The notes under the pieces are model-generated. The model ran no database searches. It was not told where the DNA came from and saw only the letters and a list, made by a program, of their open reading frames with translations. A stretch of 64,000 nt of DNA from Kangiella shandongensis (GTDB lineage Bacteria; Pseudomonadota; Gammaproteobacteria; Enterobacterales; Kangiellaceae). Positions within the stretch are counted from its first letter, which is position 1, and each line of letters begins with the position of its first letter. The stretch spans positions 124,001 to 188,000 of the forward strand of contig NZ_JACNML010000004.1 of assembly GCF_020005365.1 (NCBI RefSeq). The letters run 5' to 3'. Positions 25,878-35,419 of the stretch are shown here, in pieces. Made by a program: the position numbers and the translations under genes.

Positions 25878-26018
25878 AAAGCCCTTATTGTCTACAGTCG
25901 TATGGGTTAATACGAGATCCAAATCGGTTTCTGCGATGATTTTACTCTTAAACTTAGCGGTTTTGCAGTGTTAAGGCTATAATTAACTGAAATAATTTTA
26001 TGCTAAAAAGAGTGAAAC

Positions 26019-26276
26019 GTGACAGAGCAACAACTTAAAAAACTCCAGTGGGCCAGCCGACGCGGCATGTTAGAGCTGGATGTAGTGCTATTGCCTTATC
26101 TGGAAAAGCAGGCCGAGTATTTTAGTGAGCAGGATATCGCGCACTATAGTGAATTTTTAGAGGAAACGGATCCAGACTTATATGCCTGGATTATGGGCTT
26201 TGAAACGCCGAAAGAAAGATTTGCCGAATTGGTGGGTTCCATCCGCCAATTTGTCGACGATCAACTGAATCACTGA
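26019..26276 (+). CDS. sdhE: Succinate dehydrogenase FAD assembly factor
   Basis: An 85-residue SdhE (YgfY) protein that promotes covalent flavin attachment to SdhA and FrdA. The conserved RRGMLELD motif at residues 14-21 includes the RGxxE needed for flavinylation, and DPDLYAWIMG follows. It uses a GTG start at 26019. Its stop overlaps the start of ygfX by one base (TGATG), so the two are translationally coupled. Confidence 0.94.
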   Translation: MTEQQLKKLQWASRRGMLELDVVLLPYLEKQAEYFSEQDIAHYSEFLEETDPDLYAWIMGFETPKERFAELVGSIRQFVDDQLNH

Positions 26277-26707
26277 TGAATTTTAGAATAGAGCTACACA
26301 AGCCCAAAACCAGCCGTATTGTTTTTGCTCTTGTCTGGAGTGCTTTTCTGCTGCTGTTTGTGGTTACTGCTCTGATCCAGCAGCAGTGGATTTTTGCTGT
26401 GCTCGGTATACCGGGGACGCTACTGCTCGGTGGTTGGCAGTTGAAAATATTGGACGGCCTGTATGAAGATATTACTGAAATAGTCTTCTTTGAAGGCAAG
26501 TGGTTTATTATTGAGCGCGATCTGAAGGTGGCGATAGAGGTCAAGAAAGACTCGGTTAACTGGCCGTTATGGGTTAGCCTGAAATTCCGTGAGCTCGATC
26601 CCTCCAAGCCTAACCGGGTACGCCAGCTGATATTGTTCAGGGATGCCATGAAGGAGTCCGAGTTCCGCCAGTTATCCCGTACGCTCAAGTTTTATAAGGC
26701 TGAGTAG
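26276..26707 (+). CDS. ygfX: YgfX/CptA-type membrane protein
   Basis: A 143-residue protein with two close N-terminal transmembrane helices (VFALVWSAFLLLFVVTALI and WIFAVLGIPGTLLLGGWQL) and a soluble beta-rich tail. Position directly after sdhE and the topology match YgfX, once described as the toxin of an sdhE-ygfX pair (CptAB) acting on cytoskeletal proteins and now also linked to SdhE function. Which of these applies here cannot be told from sequence. It ends 4 bp before the convergent nadB. Confidence 0.8.
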   Translation: MNFRIELHKPKTSRIVFALVWSAFLLLFVVTALIQQQWIFAVLGIPGTLLLGGWQLKILDGLYEDITEIVFFEGKWFIIERDLKVAIEVKKDSVNWPLWVSLKFRELDPSKPNRVRQLILFRDAMKESEFRQLSRTLKFYKAE

Positions 26708-26710
26708 TGT

Positions 26711-28306
26711 TTATTCAGGGTTCAAAACGGAATCTTCGGCTGTTTTGCTTTGCTCAGGGTAGTCGAGTGTAAAGTGCAGCCCTCGACTTTCCTGACGCTG
26801 CATGGCGCACTTAACGATAAGCTCTGCTACCAGCACCAGGTTTCTCAGCTCAATTAAATCATTACTGACTTTAAAGTTTGAGTAGTATTCATGAATTTCC
26901 TGTTGCAACAGCTCGATACGACGCATGGCTCGCTGCAGCCGCTTATCGGTGCGGACAATGCCGACGTAGTCCCACATCAATTGTCGTAGCTCATGCCAGT
27001 TGTGGGTCAGGACCACTTCTTCATCAGAATCGGTGACCTGGCTCTCATCCCAGGGTGGCAAAGGTGCTGGTTCTATGATGGTATCCCATTGTGCTTCAAT
27101 ATCCTGCGCTGCCGACTGTGCGTAGACCAGGCATTCGAGCAGGGAGTTACTCGCCATGCGGTTGGCACCATGCAATCCGGTACAGGCCACTTCTCCCACC
27201 GCATAAAGGCCATCAACATCGGTTCGGCTGTGAGTGTCCACGCGAACACCACCGCATGTGTAGTGTGCGGCGGGTACCACTGGGATCGGATCGGTTGTGA
27301 TATCAATACCGTACTGTAGACACTGTTGATAGATGGTTGGGAAGTGACTTTTGACGAACTCTGGTTCTTTGTGCGAAATATCCAGATAAACGCAATCGAA
27401 GCCGTATTTCTTGACTTCGTGGTCAATGGTGCGTGCCACGATATCGCGCGGTGCTAATTCTGCCCGTTCATCGTATTCCGGCATAAAACGTTCGCCGTTG
27501 GGGCGGCGTAACAGGGCGCCTTCACCGCGTAATGCTTCGGTGATTAAGAAACTACGTGCCTGCGGGTGAAAAAGGCAGGTCGGGTGGAACTGATTAAATT
27601 CCAGATTGGCGACACTGCAGCCTGCACGCCAGGCCATGGCAATACCATCGCCACTGGCGACATCCGGATTTGACGTATACAGGTAAACCTTACTGGCGCC
27701 GCCGGTGGCGAGTACGACGAAACGGGCCCGCACGGTTTCTACTCTGTCTTTCTCCAGATTGAGCACGTAAGCACCTTGGCAGCGCTGATGCTCAAGACCG
27801 ACTTTATCGCCAGTGATTAAGTCCACTGCAATGTAGTTTTCCAGAATATGGATATTGGATTCAGCCTGAACGGCGGAAACTAAGGTGGTGGAAACGGCCT
27901 TGCCCGTGGCGTCATCTGAATGAATAATGCGGCGTTGGCTATGGCCACCTTCACGCGTCAGGTGATATTGCTCATCCTCTTTACTGAAAGCAACCCCACG
28001 CTCAATCAACCACTCGATGGCTTCTCGTGAGTGCTCTACGGTATAGCGCACGGCCTCTTCGTTGCACAGCCCCGCGCCCGCAATCAGCGTATCTTGCACA
28101 TGAGAGTCGACCGAATCATTCTCGTCCAGCACAGCAGCAATACCACCTTGGGCATAAAAAGTCGAGCCTTCGGTAACTTCAGCCTTACTGAGTACCGTGA
28201 TTTTACCTTTATGAGCCAGGCGCAGGGCCACTGACAGACCGGCAGCGCCACTTCCAATGACTAAAACATCGGTTGAATGAATCGGTGATTGCGTAGAGTT
28301 TTGCAT
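26711..28306 (-). CDS. nadB: L-aspartate oxidase
   Basis: A 531-residue FAD enzyme that oxidises aspartate to iminoaspartate, the first step of de novo NAD synthesis. [14 protein letters not shown] is the FAD dinucleotide fold, and [47 protein letters not shown] and [10 protein letters not shown] are active-site blocks shared with the succinate dehydrogenase/fumarate reductase flavoproteins. Length is normal (E. coli 540). It is transcribed away from rpoE, the standard gammaproteobacterial arrangement. Confidence 0.96.
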   Translation of the reverse strand: MQNSTQSPIHSTDVLVIGSGAAGLSVALRLAHKGKITVLSKAEVTEGSTFYAQGGIAAVLDENDSVDSHVQDTLIAGAGLCNEEAVRYTVEHSREAIEWLIERGVAFSKEDEQYHLTREGGHSQRRIIHSDDATGKAVSTTLVSAVQAESNIHILENYIAVDLITGDKVGLEHQRCQGAYVLNLEKDRVETVRARFVVLATGGASKVYLYTSNPDVASGDGIAMAWRAGCSVANLEFNQFHPTCLFHPQARSFLITEALRGEGALLRRPNGERFMPEYDERAELAPRDIVARTIDHEVKKYGFDCVYLDISHKEPEFVKSHFPTIYQQCLQYGIDITTDPIPVVPAAHYTCGGVRVDTHSRTDVDGLYAVGEVACTGLHGANRMASNSLLECLVYAQSAAQDIEAQWDTIIEPAPLPPWDESQVTDSDEEVVLTHNWHELRQLMWDYVGIVRTDKRLQRAMRRIELLQQEIHEYYSNFKVSNDLIELRNLVLVAELIVKCAMQRQESRGLHFTLDYPEQSKTAEDSVLNPE

Positions 28307-28324
28307 CGAATTTGGTACTTATCG

Positions 28325-28352
28325 GGAACTTTTCTGGTGTTAACCAGGTCAG
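28325..28352 (+). promoter_or_regulatory. Candidate sigma-E promoter for rpoE
   Basis: GGAACTT (28325-28331) is a perfect sigma-E -35 box, followed after 16 bases by GTCAG (28348-28352), a partial match to the -10 box. It would read toward rpoE with a leader of about 200 bases and fit autoregulation, the norm for rpoE. The -10 part is weak. Confidence 0.4.
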
Positions 28353-28561
28353 TGTTTATCATTAGCTAGTGGAAACTTGTTGCGTTTCCTAGCACAATAT
28401 CCAGTAACGTAATGCGGACTTTACCATAGTCACTTGTTTTCGGTTAGTTTTTTCTATACAACAAGGCATTAAAACAATAGATACAATATGATTATTTGCC
28501 CTGCAAATATAACAAGAACGGGGACAAACAATGAGAAGTGCACAACTAAGTAGAGGACAAT

Positions 28562-29152
28562 ATGTCTGAGGCTGATGTAGACTCAGAGTTAGTTAAACGT
28601 GTCCAGCAAGGCGATAAAAAAGCCTTCGATATGTTGGTCGTAAAGTACCAGCAACGGATCATGAATTTAATTTCTCGATTTGTGAGAGATCAGGACGAAG
28701 TCATGGATATCTCACAGGAAGCATTTATTAAGGCATACCGAGCGTTGCCGAATTTTCGTGGCGACAGTGCTTTTTATACCTGGCTATATCGTATTGCCAT
28801 CAATACAGCGAAGAACTTTCTGGTCTCTCAGGGCCGGCGCCCACCTGGCAGCGATATTGATTCTACGGAGGCAGAGCAATATGAGGGCGGTGACGCCTTG
28901 CGTGATGGGGGGACTCCTGAGCGCCTGATGTTTCGAGATGAGATAAAGGACTTAATATACAAGACGATTGATGAGCTACCGGAAGATTTGCGTACTGCCA
29001 TTATGCTGCGTGAAATTGATGGTTTGAGCTATGAAGAAATCGCCGAATCAATGGACTGCCCGGTGGGGACCGTGCGCTCTCGCATTTTTAGGGCTCGGGA
29101 TGCGATTGATCAGAAAATTGCTCCTTTATTGGAGCAGGGGTGGCGTTCGTAA
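28562..29152 (+). CDS. rpoE: RNA polymerase sigma-E factor (RpoE/AlgU)
   Basis: A 196-residue ECF sigma factor controlling the envelope-stress response. It is very close to E. coli RpoE and Pseudomonas AlgU: VQQGDKKAFDMLVVKYQQRI, the -10 binding region DEVMDISQEAFIKAYRAL, YTWLYRIAINTAKN, and region 4 GLSYEEIAESMDCPVGTVRSRI. AGAGGACAAT precedes ATG 28562. rseA follows after an unusually long 212-bp gap that holds a terminator-like hairpin. Confidence 0.97.
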   Translation: MSEADVDSELVKRVQQGDKKAFDMLVVKYQQRIMNLISRFVRDQDEVMDISQEAFIKAYRALPNFRGDSAFYTWLYRIAINTAKNFLVSQGRRPPGSDIDSTEAEQYEGGDALRDGGTPERLMFRDEIKDLIYKTIDELPEDLRTAIMLREIDGLSYEEIAESMDCPVGTVRSRIFRARDAIDQKIAPLLEQGWRS

Positions 29153-29157
29153 AAAAA

Positions 29158-29196
29158 TTGTCTGACTTAAAACAACCTGAACAGACAAACTTTTTT
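29158..29196 (+). terminator. Terminator-like hairpin between rpoE and rseA
   Basis: TTGTCTG (29158-29164) and CAGACAA (29182-29188) form a 7-bp stem with a 17-base loop, followed by ACTTTTTTAC. The loop is long, so it may be a partial terminator that lowers rseA expression relative to rpoE. Confidence 0.5.
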
Positions 29197-29206
29197 ACAA
29201 AAAACG

Positions 29207-29233
29207 TGAACTTTTTACTAGAACCCCAGTCAA
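29207..29233 (+). promoter_or_regulatory. Candidate sigma-E promoter for rseA
   Basis: TGAACTT (29207-29213), 15 bases, then GTCAA (29229-29233) fits the sigma-E pattern GAACTT-N15/16-TCnnA. It would transcribe rseA independently of rpoE with a leader of about 125 bases. Confidence 0.5.
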
Positions 29234-29302
29234 TTGGTAGTAAGTAGTGTAAAGCAAGTTTACAGAAAAATATTGAATAACGATAAAGTCAATGGTTTGC
29301 GA

Positions 29303-29345
29303 TGCTTTGCCAGATTTAAGATCTGGCTGTCTTGAAGGCAAAGCA
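29303..29345 (+). promoter_or_regulatory. Structured rseA leader with two competing stems
   Basis: TGCTTTGCC (29303-29311) pairs perfectly with GGCAAAGCA (29337-29345). Inside it GCCAGAT (29309-29315) pairs with ATCTGGC (29321-29327). The two stems share three bases and so compete partly. They end about 12 bases before the GAAGG ribosome site of rseA and could modulate its translation (inference). Confidence 0.45.
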
Positions 29346-29364
29346 CAACAGAGGTTAGAAGGTA

Positions 29365-30024
29365 ATGAGCGATACAAAGCGTTTTGATAAAGAACTGTTA
29401 TCTGCCTGGGTTGACGGGCAAGCACCGTCCCATCAGGATGACGATTTGTGCGAGGCTAGCCTGGAGCAGGGCAGTGAATCCATGTCCGTTTGGGCTCGTT
29501 ACCACATGATTGGTCAGGTGATGCGCGAAGAAGCGCAGCATCTGGACTTGGATATTTCGGCTAAAGTCAGTCAGGCTGTAGCCGCTGAGCCGTCGCATGA
29601 ACTTCCAGAGAAGGTTGACGGCAGTAACGTGATTCCGTTCCCTGGCCGTGTCTGGAAGCAGGTGGGGGGCTTTGCTATCGCGGCATCAGTCGCCCTGGTC
29701 GCTTTATTCAATGTTTCCAATACGCAAACGAACGTCGTGAGTAACCAGCCGCTGGCTTCAACAGCCAATGATTCAGAAGTTAGCGTCGATAGCGTGAATA
29801 ATACCAAACCGGCGATTGCTTCAAATGTTGATCGTCAGGAATTGCAGAGAATGCACGACATGTTTTTAAAGCATGAAGCTCTAACTCGTCAAATTACCGG
29901 AATGAGCAGTTTGCCGACCGTCACTGTGGTCAGTAATCAGAAAGTGATACCGGTCCAGGTACCGATGAGAGCAGCAGAAAAGCAGAATACTGTAAAGGAG
30001 CAACCTGAAGAGTCGCAAGAGTAA
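29365..30024 (+). CDS. rseA: Anti-sigma-E factor RseA/MucA
   Basis: A 219-residue single-pass inner-membrane protein. The N-terminal cytoplasmic part (KELLSAWVDGQ, WARYHMIGQVMREE) is the sigma-E binding domain. A hydrophobic helix GGFAIAASVALVALFNV lies near residues 99-115, and the C-terminal periplasmic region (QRMHDMFLKHEALT) is the RseA_C part. On envelope stress DegS-like and RseP proteases cut RseA and release sigma-E. The gene has its own candidate sigma-E promoter and is followed by a terminator, so it seems to be expressed separately. No rseB gene follows. Confidence 0.9.
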   Translation: MSDTKRFDKELLSAWVDGQAPSHQDDDLCEASLEQGSESMSVWARYHMIGQVMREEAQHLDLDISAKVSQAVAAEPSHELPEKVDGSNVIPFPGRVWKQVGGFAIAASVALVALFNVSNTQTNVVSNQPLASTANDSEVSVDSVNNTKPAIASNVDRQELQRMHDMFLKHEALTRQITGMSSLPTVTVVSNQKVIPVQVPMRAAEKQNTVKEQPEESQE

Positions 30025-30109
30025 TAACAAGCCTATAAGGCAGATAATGGAGCGCTCTACTCAACGCTGCCCTCTTTGAGTAGGTTAAAAGACAATTTCG
30101 CGCTAGAAT

Positions 30110-30135
30110 AAACCCATCGAAAGGTGGGTTTTTTT
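30110..30135 (+). terminator. Intrinsic terminator after rseA
   Basis: AAACCCATC-GAAA-GGTGGGTTT followed by TTTT: a 9-bp stem with one T-G pair, a GNRA-type tetraloop and a T-run. It separates rseA from rseC. Confidence 0.75.
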
Positions 30136-30168
30136 ATGGTTATACTGAGCTGACTTGAGGCAACATTT

Positions 30169-30645
30169 ATGTTTACTGAGATCGGACAAGTTATTGCGGT
30201 GGAAGGCGACACTGCCTGGGTACAAACTCAGAGCAAGACAGGCTGTTCGAGTTGTCAGGTCAGCTCAACCTGCGGTAGCGGCATTGTGAATAAAGCGTTC
30301 TCTCATAAAGTGTTTGTGACACCTTTAAAAAATAGTTTGAATGCCCATATCAATGATGAGGTCGAAGTGGGTATTCCAGAAGGTTTAGTGCTGAAGGCAT
30401 CGCTGGCAGTCTATTTACTTCCGTTAATCTGTCTCATGCTTGCCATTGGCCTGTCTTCATTATTACTCCCTGAACTCACTGAGCTAGGCTCAATCATTAG
30501 CGCTATACTGGGTTTAACGGTAGGCTTCCTATTGGTACGATGGTTGGTTAAACGTCGTAATAACCAACAGAGACTGGAGCCAAAGCTTATAAAGATTGTA
30601 AAGAGGCCAATAGAGGTGACACAAATCGTAACATCTGATGACTAG
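30169..30645 (+). CDS. rseC: RseC/MucC family regulator
   Basis: A 158-residue inner-membrane protein with the family Cys cluster TGCSSCQVSSTCGSG near residues 25-40 and two adjacent transmembrane helices (ASLAVYLLPLICLMLAIGLSSLL and SIISAILGLTVGFLLVRWLV). RseC has a modest positive effect on sigma-E signalling and is linked to reducing systems of the SoxR/Rnf type. Here it follows rseA directly because rseB is missing, and a terminator lies between, so it probably has its own promoter and is co-transcribed with mucD. Confidence 0.9.
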   Translation: MFTEIGQVIAVEGDTAWVQTQSKTGCSSCQVSSTCGSGIVNKAFSHKVFVTPLKNSLNAHINDEVEVGIPEGLVLKASLAVYLLPLICLMLAIGLSSLLLPELTELGSIISAILGLTVGFLLVRWLVKRRNNQQRLEPKLIKIVKRPIEVTQIVTSDD

Positions 30646-30733
30646 ATCTTGGCGAACTCGTGGGAACCTTCATAGAGCTTTTTATTCAAAGGGTTATAGT
30701 TATAAAAATCGTGATTGTGGAGATAACATCATT

Positions 30734-32032
30734 ATGTTGAAGCGTTTTTTATCATTAACTGTCATTATCTGGATGACACTCCTGTCCTCAAGTCTTGAGG
30801 CAAAATCGTTTCCTGACTTTACGCAGCTTGTAGAAGAAGTTCAGCCGAGCGTAGTCAGTATTAAGGTCGAAGTTAAACGCTGGGGGCGGGTGGTTGGCCG
30901 CGGCGGTGGTTCAGGTTTTATCGTCGACGAAGATGGTTATATTTTAACGAACCATCACGTTATAGCTGATGCCGAAACTCCGGTGGTTAAGTTATATAAT
31001 GGGCGTGAGTTTGATGCCGAGATTATCGGGAGTGATGCCAGCACCGATGTCGCGCTGCTGAAAATCGACAGTGACGAGTTGGACTTGAAAGCCCTCAAGC
31101 TAGGGAATACCCGTGATCTGAAAGTTGGTCAGTGGGTGCTTGCTTTCGGTGCGCCGTTTAATCTTGAGCAAACGGTGACGGCTGGTATCGTCAGTGCTAA
31201 AGGTCGTGGTGAAGTGGGCTCGCAATATGTTCCCTTTGTACAAACCGATGTGGCCATTAACCGTGGCAATTCTGGTGGGCCTCTGATTAACTTGGATGGC
31301 GAAGTGGTTGGCATTAATTCTATGATCTTTAATCCCATGATCAGTAGCGGCCTGTCATTCTCGATTCCTATCGACCTGGCCGACAATGTACGTAAGCAGC
31401 TGCTGAAAGATGGTAAAGTGAACCGTGGTTTCCTGGGCGTTACCTTTGGGCCGATCGATCAGGATAAAGCTGATGCCTTCGGACTGGACGATGTCAGTGG
31501 CGCGCTGGTGACCCGGGTATTGCCGGATATGGCGGCTGATAAGGCGGGCATTAAAGTTGGCGATGTGGTGATCGAGGTCGATGGCAAACCTGTTCGTAAA
31601 GCTCAGGATCTGCCTTTCTATATCGGGCAGATGCCGGCTGGGCAAGAAGTTGATTTAACGATTATCCGTAACGGCGATAAAGAAACAGTCGAAGTGACTT
31701 TAAGTGACGCTAACGGTCAGTTTGTTTCGAATGGCGGCAGCGCTGCGGGTAAGAAAGAGCTTGGGCTGGCAGTGACCGCATTAACGCCAGACTTGAAAGA
31801 GGCTACGGGGATCGATAAAGGCGTTATTATCCGCGAAGTTCAGCGTGATAGTCCGGCTGCTCGAGCAGGTTTACGTCAGGGTGATATCATTCAAAAACTA
31901 CACCGTACGACGATCCGGAATATGCGAGACTTCCAGTCAGCGGTATCCTCGTTACCGGATGAAGGAAAAGTTGCTGTTCTTATCGTCAGGCAGGGAGTAG
32001 GTAGCGACTTCCTCGTTATTGAGTTAGATTAA
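30734..32032 (+). CDS. mucD: Periplasmic serine protease MucD/DegP-like
   Basis: A 432-residue HtrA protease/chaperone that removes misfolded envelope proteins. The frame extends to 30638 inside rseC, but ATG 30734 starts a normal signal peptide (LKRFLSLTVIIWMTLLSSSLEA), so that start is used. Catalytic residues are His in LTNHHVIADA, Asp in SDASTDVALLKID and Ser in RGNSGGPLIN. Two PDZ domains follow (GFLGVTFGPIDQD and KELGLAVTALTPD onward). The order rseC-mucD resembles the Pseudomonas mucC-mucD pair and feeds the sigma-E response. Confidence 0.94.
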   Translation: MLKRFLSLTVIIWMTLLSSSLEAKSFPDFTQLVEEVQPSVVSIKVEVKRWGRVVGRGGGSGFIVDEDGYILTNHHVIADAETPVVKLYNGREFDAEIIGSDASTDVALLKIDSDELDLKALKLGNTRDLKVGQWVLAFGAPFNLEQTVTAGIVSAKGRGEVGSQYVPFVQTDVAINRGNSGGPLINLDGEVVGINSMIFNPMISSGLSFSIPIDLADNVRKQLLKDGKVNRGFLGVTFGPIDQDKADAFGLDDVSGALVTRVLPDMAADKAGIKVGDVVIEVDGKPVRKAQDLPFYIGQMPAGQEVDLTIIRNGDKETVEVTLSDANGQFVSNGGSAAGKKELGLAVTALTPDLKEATGIDKGVIIREVQRDSPAARAGLRQGDIIQKLHRTTIRNMRDFQSAVSSLPDEGKVAVLIVRQGVGSDFLVIELD

Positions 32033-32045
32033 TCGCTTAGAAAAC

Positions 32046-32075
32046 AAGGCCAGCTCTAACTTAGCTGGCCTTTTT
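32046..32075 (+). terminator. Intrinsic terminator after mucD
   Basis: AAGGCCAGCT, 7-base loop, AGCTGGCCTT then TTT: a perfect 10-bp stem separating the sigma-E locus from the lepA operon. Confidence 0.87.
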
Positions 32076-32244
32076 CATGGATTCAGCTAAAATAGGCCGC
32101 TTAGTCTCTAACTAATTTCATTACACTTACATTTCAGCTGGCTCTTAATCTAAGAATACTGACAGGAAAAGAAATTATTACTTATAAATCAATTTATTAG
32201 TAATAAGTGCTGGCGTAAGAAACAAGGGTTTTAGCGGAACATAT

Positions 32245-34050
32245 ATGGCATATACCGATTATATTCGTAACTTCTCAATCATTGCTCACATCGATCATGG
32301 TAAGTCGACTCTATCCGATCGATTGATTCAGCACTGTGGTGGTTTAACCGAGCGTGAAATGGCTGAGCAGGTCCTGGACTCCATGGACCTTGAGCGTGAG
32401 CGCGGTATTACCATTAAGGCCCAGAGTGTAACGTTGAATTATAAGGCCAGAGATGGCCACACTTATCAGTTGAACTTTATTGATACGCCTGGCCATGTTG
32501 ACTTCTCATACGAAGTTTCTCGCTCTTTAGCCGCCTGTGAAGGGGCTTTGTTGGTGGTGGATGCCGCGCAAGGCGTGGAGGCTCAAACTTTAGCTAATTG
32601 CTATACCGCGATTGAGCAGGATCTTGAAGTCGTCCCAGTACTGAATAAAATTGATTTGCCTGCGGCAGATCCTTTACGTGTGATGCAGGAAATTGAAGAC
32701 ATTGTGGGTATTGAAGCTATGGATGCGGTCCAGTGCAGCGCTAAGACGGGTATTGGGATTGAGGAGTTGCTGGAGAAAATTGTCAGTGACATCCCGCCGG
32801 CATCCGGCGATCCGGATGCACCGCTACAGGCATTGATTGTCGACTCCTGGTTTGATAACTACCTGGGCGTGGTGTCATTAGTTCGGGTAATGCAGGGTTC
32901 CATTAACTCAGGCGATAAAATGAAGATTATGTCGACGGCAAAGTCGCACGTGGTTGACCATGTCGGTATTTTTACACCAAAGCGTGAAGATACTGGAACC
33001 TTAAGAGCGGGCGAAGTGGGCTTTGTTATCGCCGGTATTAAAGATATTCAGGGTGCGCCTGTTGGTGATACTATTACTTTAGCAAAGGCTGCAGCAGAAG
33101 AACCGCTACCAGGGTTTAAGAAAGTAACACCGCAGGTTTACGCGGGCTTATTTCCGGTCAGTTCCGATGACTATGAATCATTCCGTGATGCTTTATCAAA
33201 ACTCAGCTTGAATGATGCATCATTGTTCTTCGAGCCTGAAAACTCAACGGCTCTTGGTTTTGGTTTCCGCTGTGGTTTCCTTGGCATGTTGCATATGGAA
33301 ATTATCCAGGAACGGTTGGAGCGTGAGTATAATCTGGATCTGATTACCACGGCACCAACGGTTATATACGAAGTGTTGAACACCGATGATGAGGTTGTTT
33401 ATGTTGATAACCCATCAAAACTGCCACCGCTTTCTAATATTGCAGAAATTCGCGAACCAATTTGTGAAGCGAACATTCTGGTACCACAGGAACATCTCGG
33501 TGGCGTGATTACTTTGTGTGTTGAGAAACGTGGTGTGCAAACCCGTATGCAGTATGCGGGTAACCAGGTCTCTCTCACCTACGAAATGCCAATGAATGAA
33601 GTGGTATTGGATTTCTTTGATCGCTTGAAGTCGGTCAGTCGTGGTTATGCCTCTTTGGATTATCAGTTTAAACGATATAACGCGGATGATTTGGTGCGTT
33701 TAGACATTCTTATTAATGGTGATCGAGTCGATGCACTCGCGTTAATTGTGCATAAAGATCAGGCGCCATACCGAGGCCGTGAGTTAGTTGAGGCAATGAA
33801 AGAAATTATTCCTCGTCAGATGTTTGAAGTGGCGATACAGGCGGCGATTGGCAACCATATTATCGCGCGCTCAACGGTTAAAGCACTACGTAAAAATGTG
33901 TTGGCGAAATGTTATGGTGGTGATGTTTCTCGAAAACGTAAATTATTAGAAAAACAAAAAGCTGGTAAAAAACGTATGAAGCAAGTTGGAAAGGTTGAAA
34001 TTCCACAGGAAGCGTTTTTAGCGGTGTTAAACGTAGGTAAGGATAAATAA
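32245..34050 (+). CDS. lepA: Elongation factor 4 (LepA)
   Basis: A 601-residue ribosome-associated GTPase that affects initiation and back-translocation. GTPase motifs are AHIDHGKST (G1), DTPGHVDF (G3) and NKIDLP (G4). [24 protein letters not shown] is the EF-G-like domain, and the C-terminal LepA-specific part has [18 protein letters not shown]. Length is normal (E. coli 599). It opens an eight-gene operon; its TAA overlaps the ATG of lepB by one base. Confidence 0.97.
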   Translation: MAYTDYIRNFSIIAHIDHGKSTLSDRLIQHCGGLTEREMAEQVLDSMDLERERGITIKAQSVTLNYKARDGHTYQLNFIDTPGHVDFSYEVSRSLAACEGALLVVDAAQGVEAQTLANCYTAIEQDLEVVPVLNKIDLPAADPLRVMQEIEDIVGIEAMDAVQCSAKTGIGIEELLEKIVSDIPPASGDPDAPLQALIVDSWFDNYLGVVSLVRVMQGSINSGDKMKIMSTAKSHVVDHVGIFTPKREDTGTLRAGEVGFVIAGIKDIQGAPVGDTITLAKAAAEEPLPGFKKVTPQVYAGLFPVSSDDYESFRDALSKLSLNDASLFFEPENSTALGFGFRCGFLGMLHMEIIQERLEREYNLDLITTAPTVIYEVLNTDDEVVYVDNPSKLPPLSNIAEIREPICEANILVPQEHLGGVITLCVEKRGVQTRMQYAGNQVSLTYEMPMNEVVLDFFDRLKSVSRGYASLDYQFKRYNADDLVRLDILINGDRVDALALIVHKDQAPYRGRELVEAMKEIIPRQMFEVAIQAAIGNHIIARSTVKALRKNVLAKCYGGDVSRKRKLLEKQKAGKKRMKQVGKVEIPQEAFLAVLNVGKDK

Positions 34051-34952
34051 TGCCGAGTATTTATTATGACTTTGGGTTTTACCTTGGTGTGGCTGCGCTA
34101 GTTACCGGCGCGGTGACATTGTTAGATAAGTTCTGGTGGCAGAAGAAACGAGCAGAAGCGGGAAAAGTGCAACTGGATGAGAAAGGGCGCGAGAAATATC
34201 CGGCGGTTATTGATATTTGTCGTTCTTTTTTCCCGATTATTTTCGTAGTGCTGGTTTTGAGATCATTTCTTTATGAGCCATATCGTATTCCATCCGGGAG
34301 TATGAACCCCGGCCTTTATGATGGCGATTTCATTTTGGTCAATAAGTTTGCTTATGGTATTCGTTTACCTGCGTTTAATACAAAAATTATTGACGTCGGA
34401 GAGCCGCAGCGCGGTGACGTTATTGTGTTTCATCCACCCCATGAGCCACAGCAGGCGTACATCAAGCGGTTGATTGGTGTGCCAGGCGATCGTCTTGAGT
34501 GGGACCAGGGAGCCCTAACCATTATCCCGCAATGCCAGAATGCGGTAGATGTTGACGGTCAATCGTGTGATCCAATTACTATCAAGCCACAATTTGTTTC
34601 GGATAAAGTGGAAGACTTGGTACCTCAGGGGGAGCTGTTTAATACATATCAGGAGACGATAAACGGCAAAACCCATGAGGTTATCTACCTTAATGATGGT
34701 ATCCAAAGCAACCGCGGGAACAGTCTAAACAAACGTTGGACAGAGGTTGTTCCGGAAGGAAAATACTTCGCTATGGGGGATAATCGAGACGGTAGCGCTG
34801 ATTCGAGAGTCTGGGGCTTTATCCATGAAGAAGGGATTATCGGTAAAGCGGCTTATAAATGGATTTATATCAGCTTCACGGATGAGCCAGTTTTATTTGG
34901 AAAACATTTACCAAAAGGTATATCCTTTAGTAGAGCTGGTGCTATAGAGTAG
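34050..34952 (+). CDS. lepB: Signal peptidase I
   Basis: A 300-residue inner-membrane peptidase that removes signal peptides from exported proteins. Two N-terminal membrane segments (GFYLGVAALVTGAVTLL and ICRSFFPIIFVVLVLRSFL) precede the catalytic domain. The nucleophile Ser is in RIPSGSMNPGL, the general-base Lys in AYIKRLIGVPGDRLEW, and MGDNRDGSADSRVWGF is box E. The lepA-lepB pairing is standard. Confidence 0.95.
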   Translation: MPSIYYDFGFYLGVAALVTGAVTLLDKFWWQKKRAEAGKVQLDEKGREKYPAVIDICRSFFPIIFVVLVLRSFLYEPYRIPSGSMNPGLYDGDFILVNKFAYGIRLPAFNTKIIDVGEPQRGDVIVFHPPHEPQQAYIKRLIGVPGDRLEWDQGALTIIPQCQNAVDVDGQSCDPITIKPQFVSDKVEDLVPQGELFNTYQETINGKTHEVIYLNDGIQSNRGNSLNKRWTEVVPEGKYFAMGDNRDGSADSRVWGFIHEEGIIGKAAYKWIYISFTDEPVLFGKHLPKGISFSRAGAIE

Positions 34953-35007
34953 TTGCTAAGTACCTGAAAAAGCACATAAGTTTGTATTTTTGAGGAGAAT
35001 GGGGAAT

Positions 35008-35403
35008 ATGTTCGGTCAAAATAAGCTTAATAAGAAAGTCATGAATCGACAGTATCAGGGTGGTATGACAGCAGCGGGCTGGCTTATCATTATGTCTATC
35101 GTTCTATTTTTTATGTACTTAGCGATAAAATTGGTGCCTGCTTACATGGAGTTTTTTAGCATTAAAAGCTCGATAGAGTCCGTAGCACAGGAGACCAATT
35201 CAAGCTCCAGTAAGTCTGAAATCCACCGCTTAATTTCTGGTCGTTTCAGTGTGAATAATATTGAGATTATAAAAGTAGATGATGTCGAACTGAAAGAAAT
35301 TACAGGTGGCAGGGCACTTTACGTGGAGTATGAAAGCCGCATAGCTCTATTTGGCAATATTAATGCCTTACTTGAGTTTAAACACGAAGAACCTTTAAAT
35401 TAA
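35008..35403 (+). CDS. DUF4845 single-pass membrane protein
   Basis: A 131-residue protein with an N-terminal membrane helix (AAGWLIIMSIVLFFMYLAIKLVPAYMEFFS) and a soluble tail of the DUF4845 family, found in many gammaproteobacterial lepB-rnc operons. Function is unknown. TTG 34990 and ATG 34999 are alternative starts; 35008 is preferred because GAGGAG (34992-34997) and GGGGAA lie at workable distances before it. The pilin-like look of the helix start (GGMTAAGWL) is notable, but no prepilin cleavage site is evident. Confidence 0.78.
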   Translation: MFGQNKLNKKVMNRQYQGGMTAAGWLIIMSIVLFFMYLAIKLVPAYMEFFSIKSSIESVAQETNSSSSKSEIHRLISGRFSVNNIEIIKVDDVELKEITGGRALYVEYESRIALFGNINALLEFKHEEPLN

Positions 35404-35419
35404 TAGTTATCAAGCTGAG

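Noticed and set aside
26276-26707. sdhE-ygfX as a plasmid-type toxin-antitoxin system
   Set aside because: The pair is a conserved chromosomal unit; SdhE has a well-supported flavinylation role, so a toxin role is not assumed.
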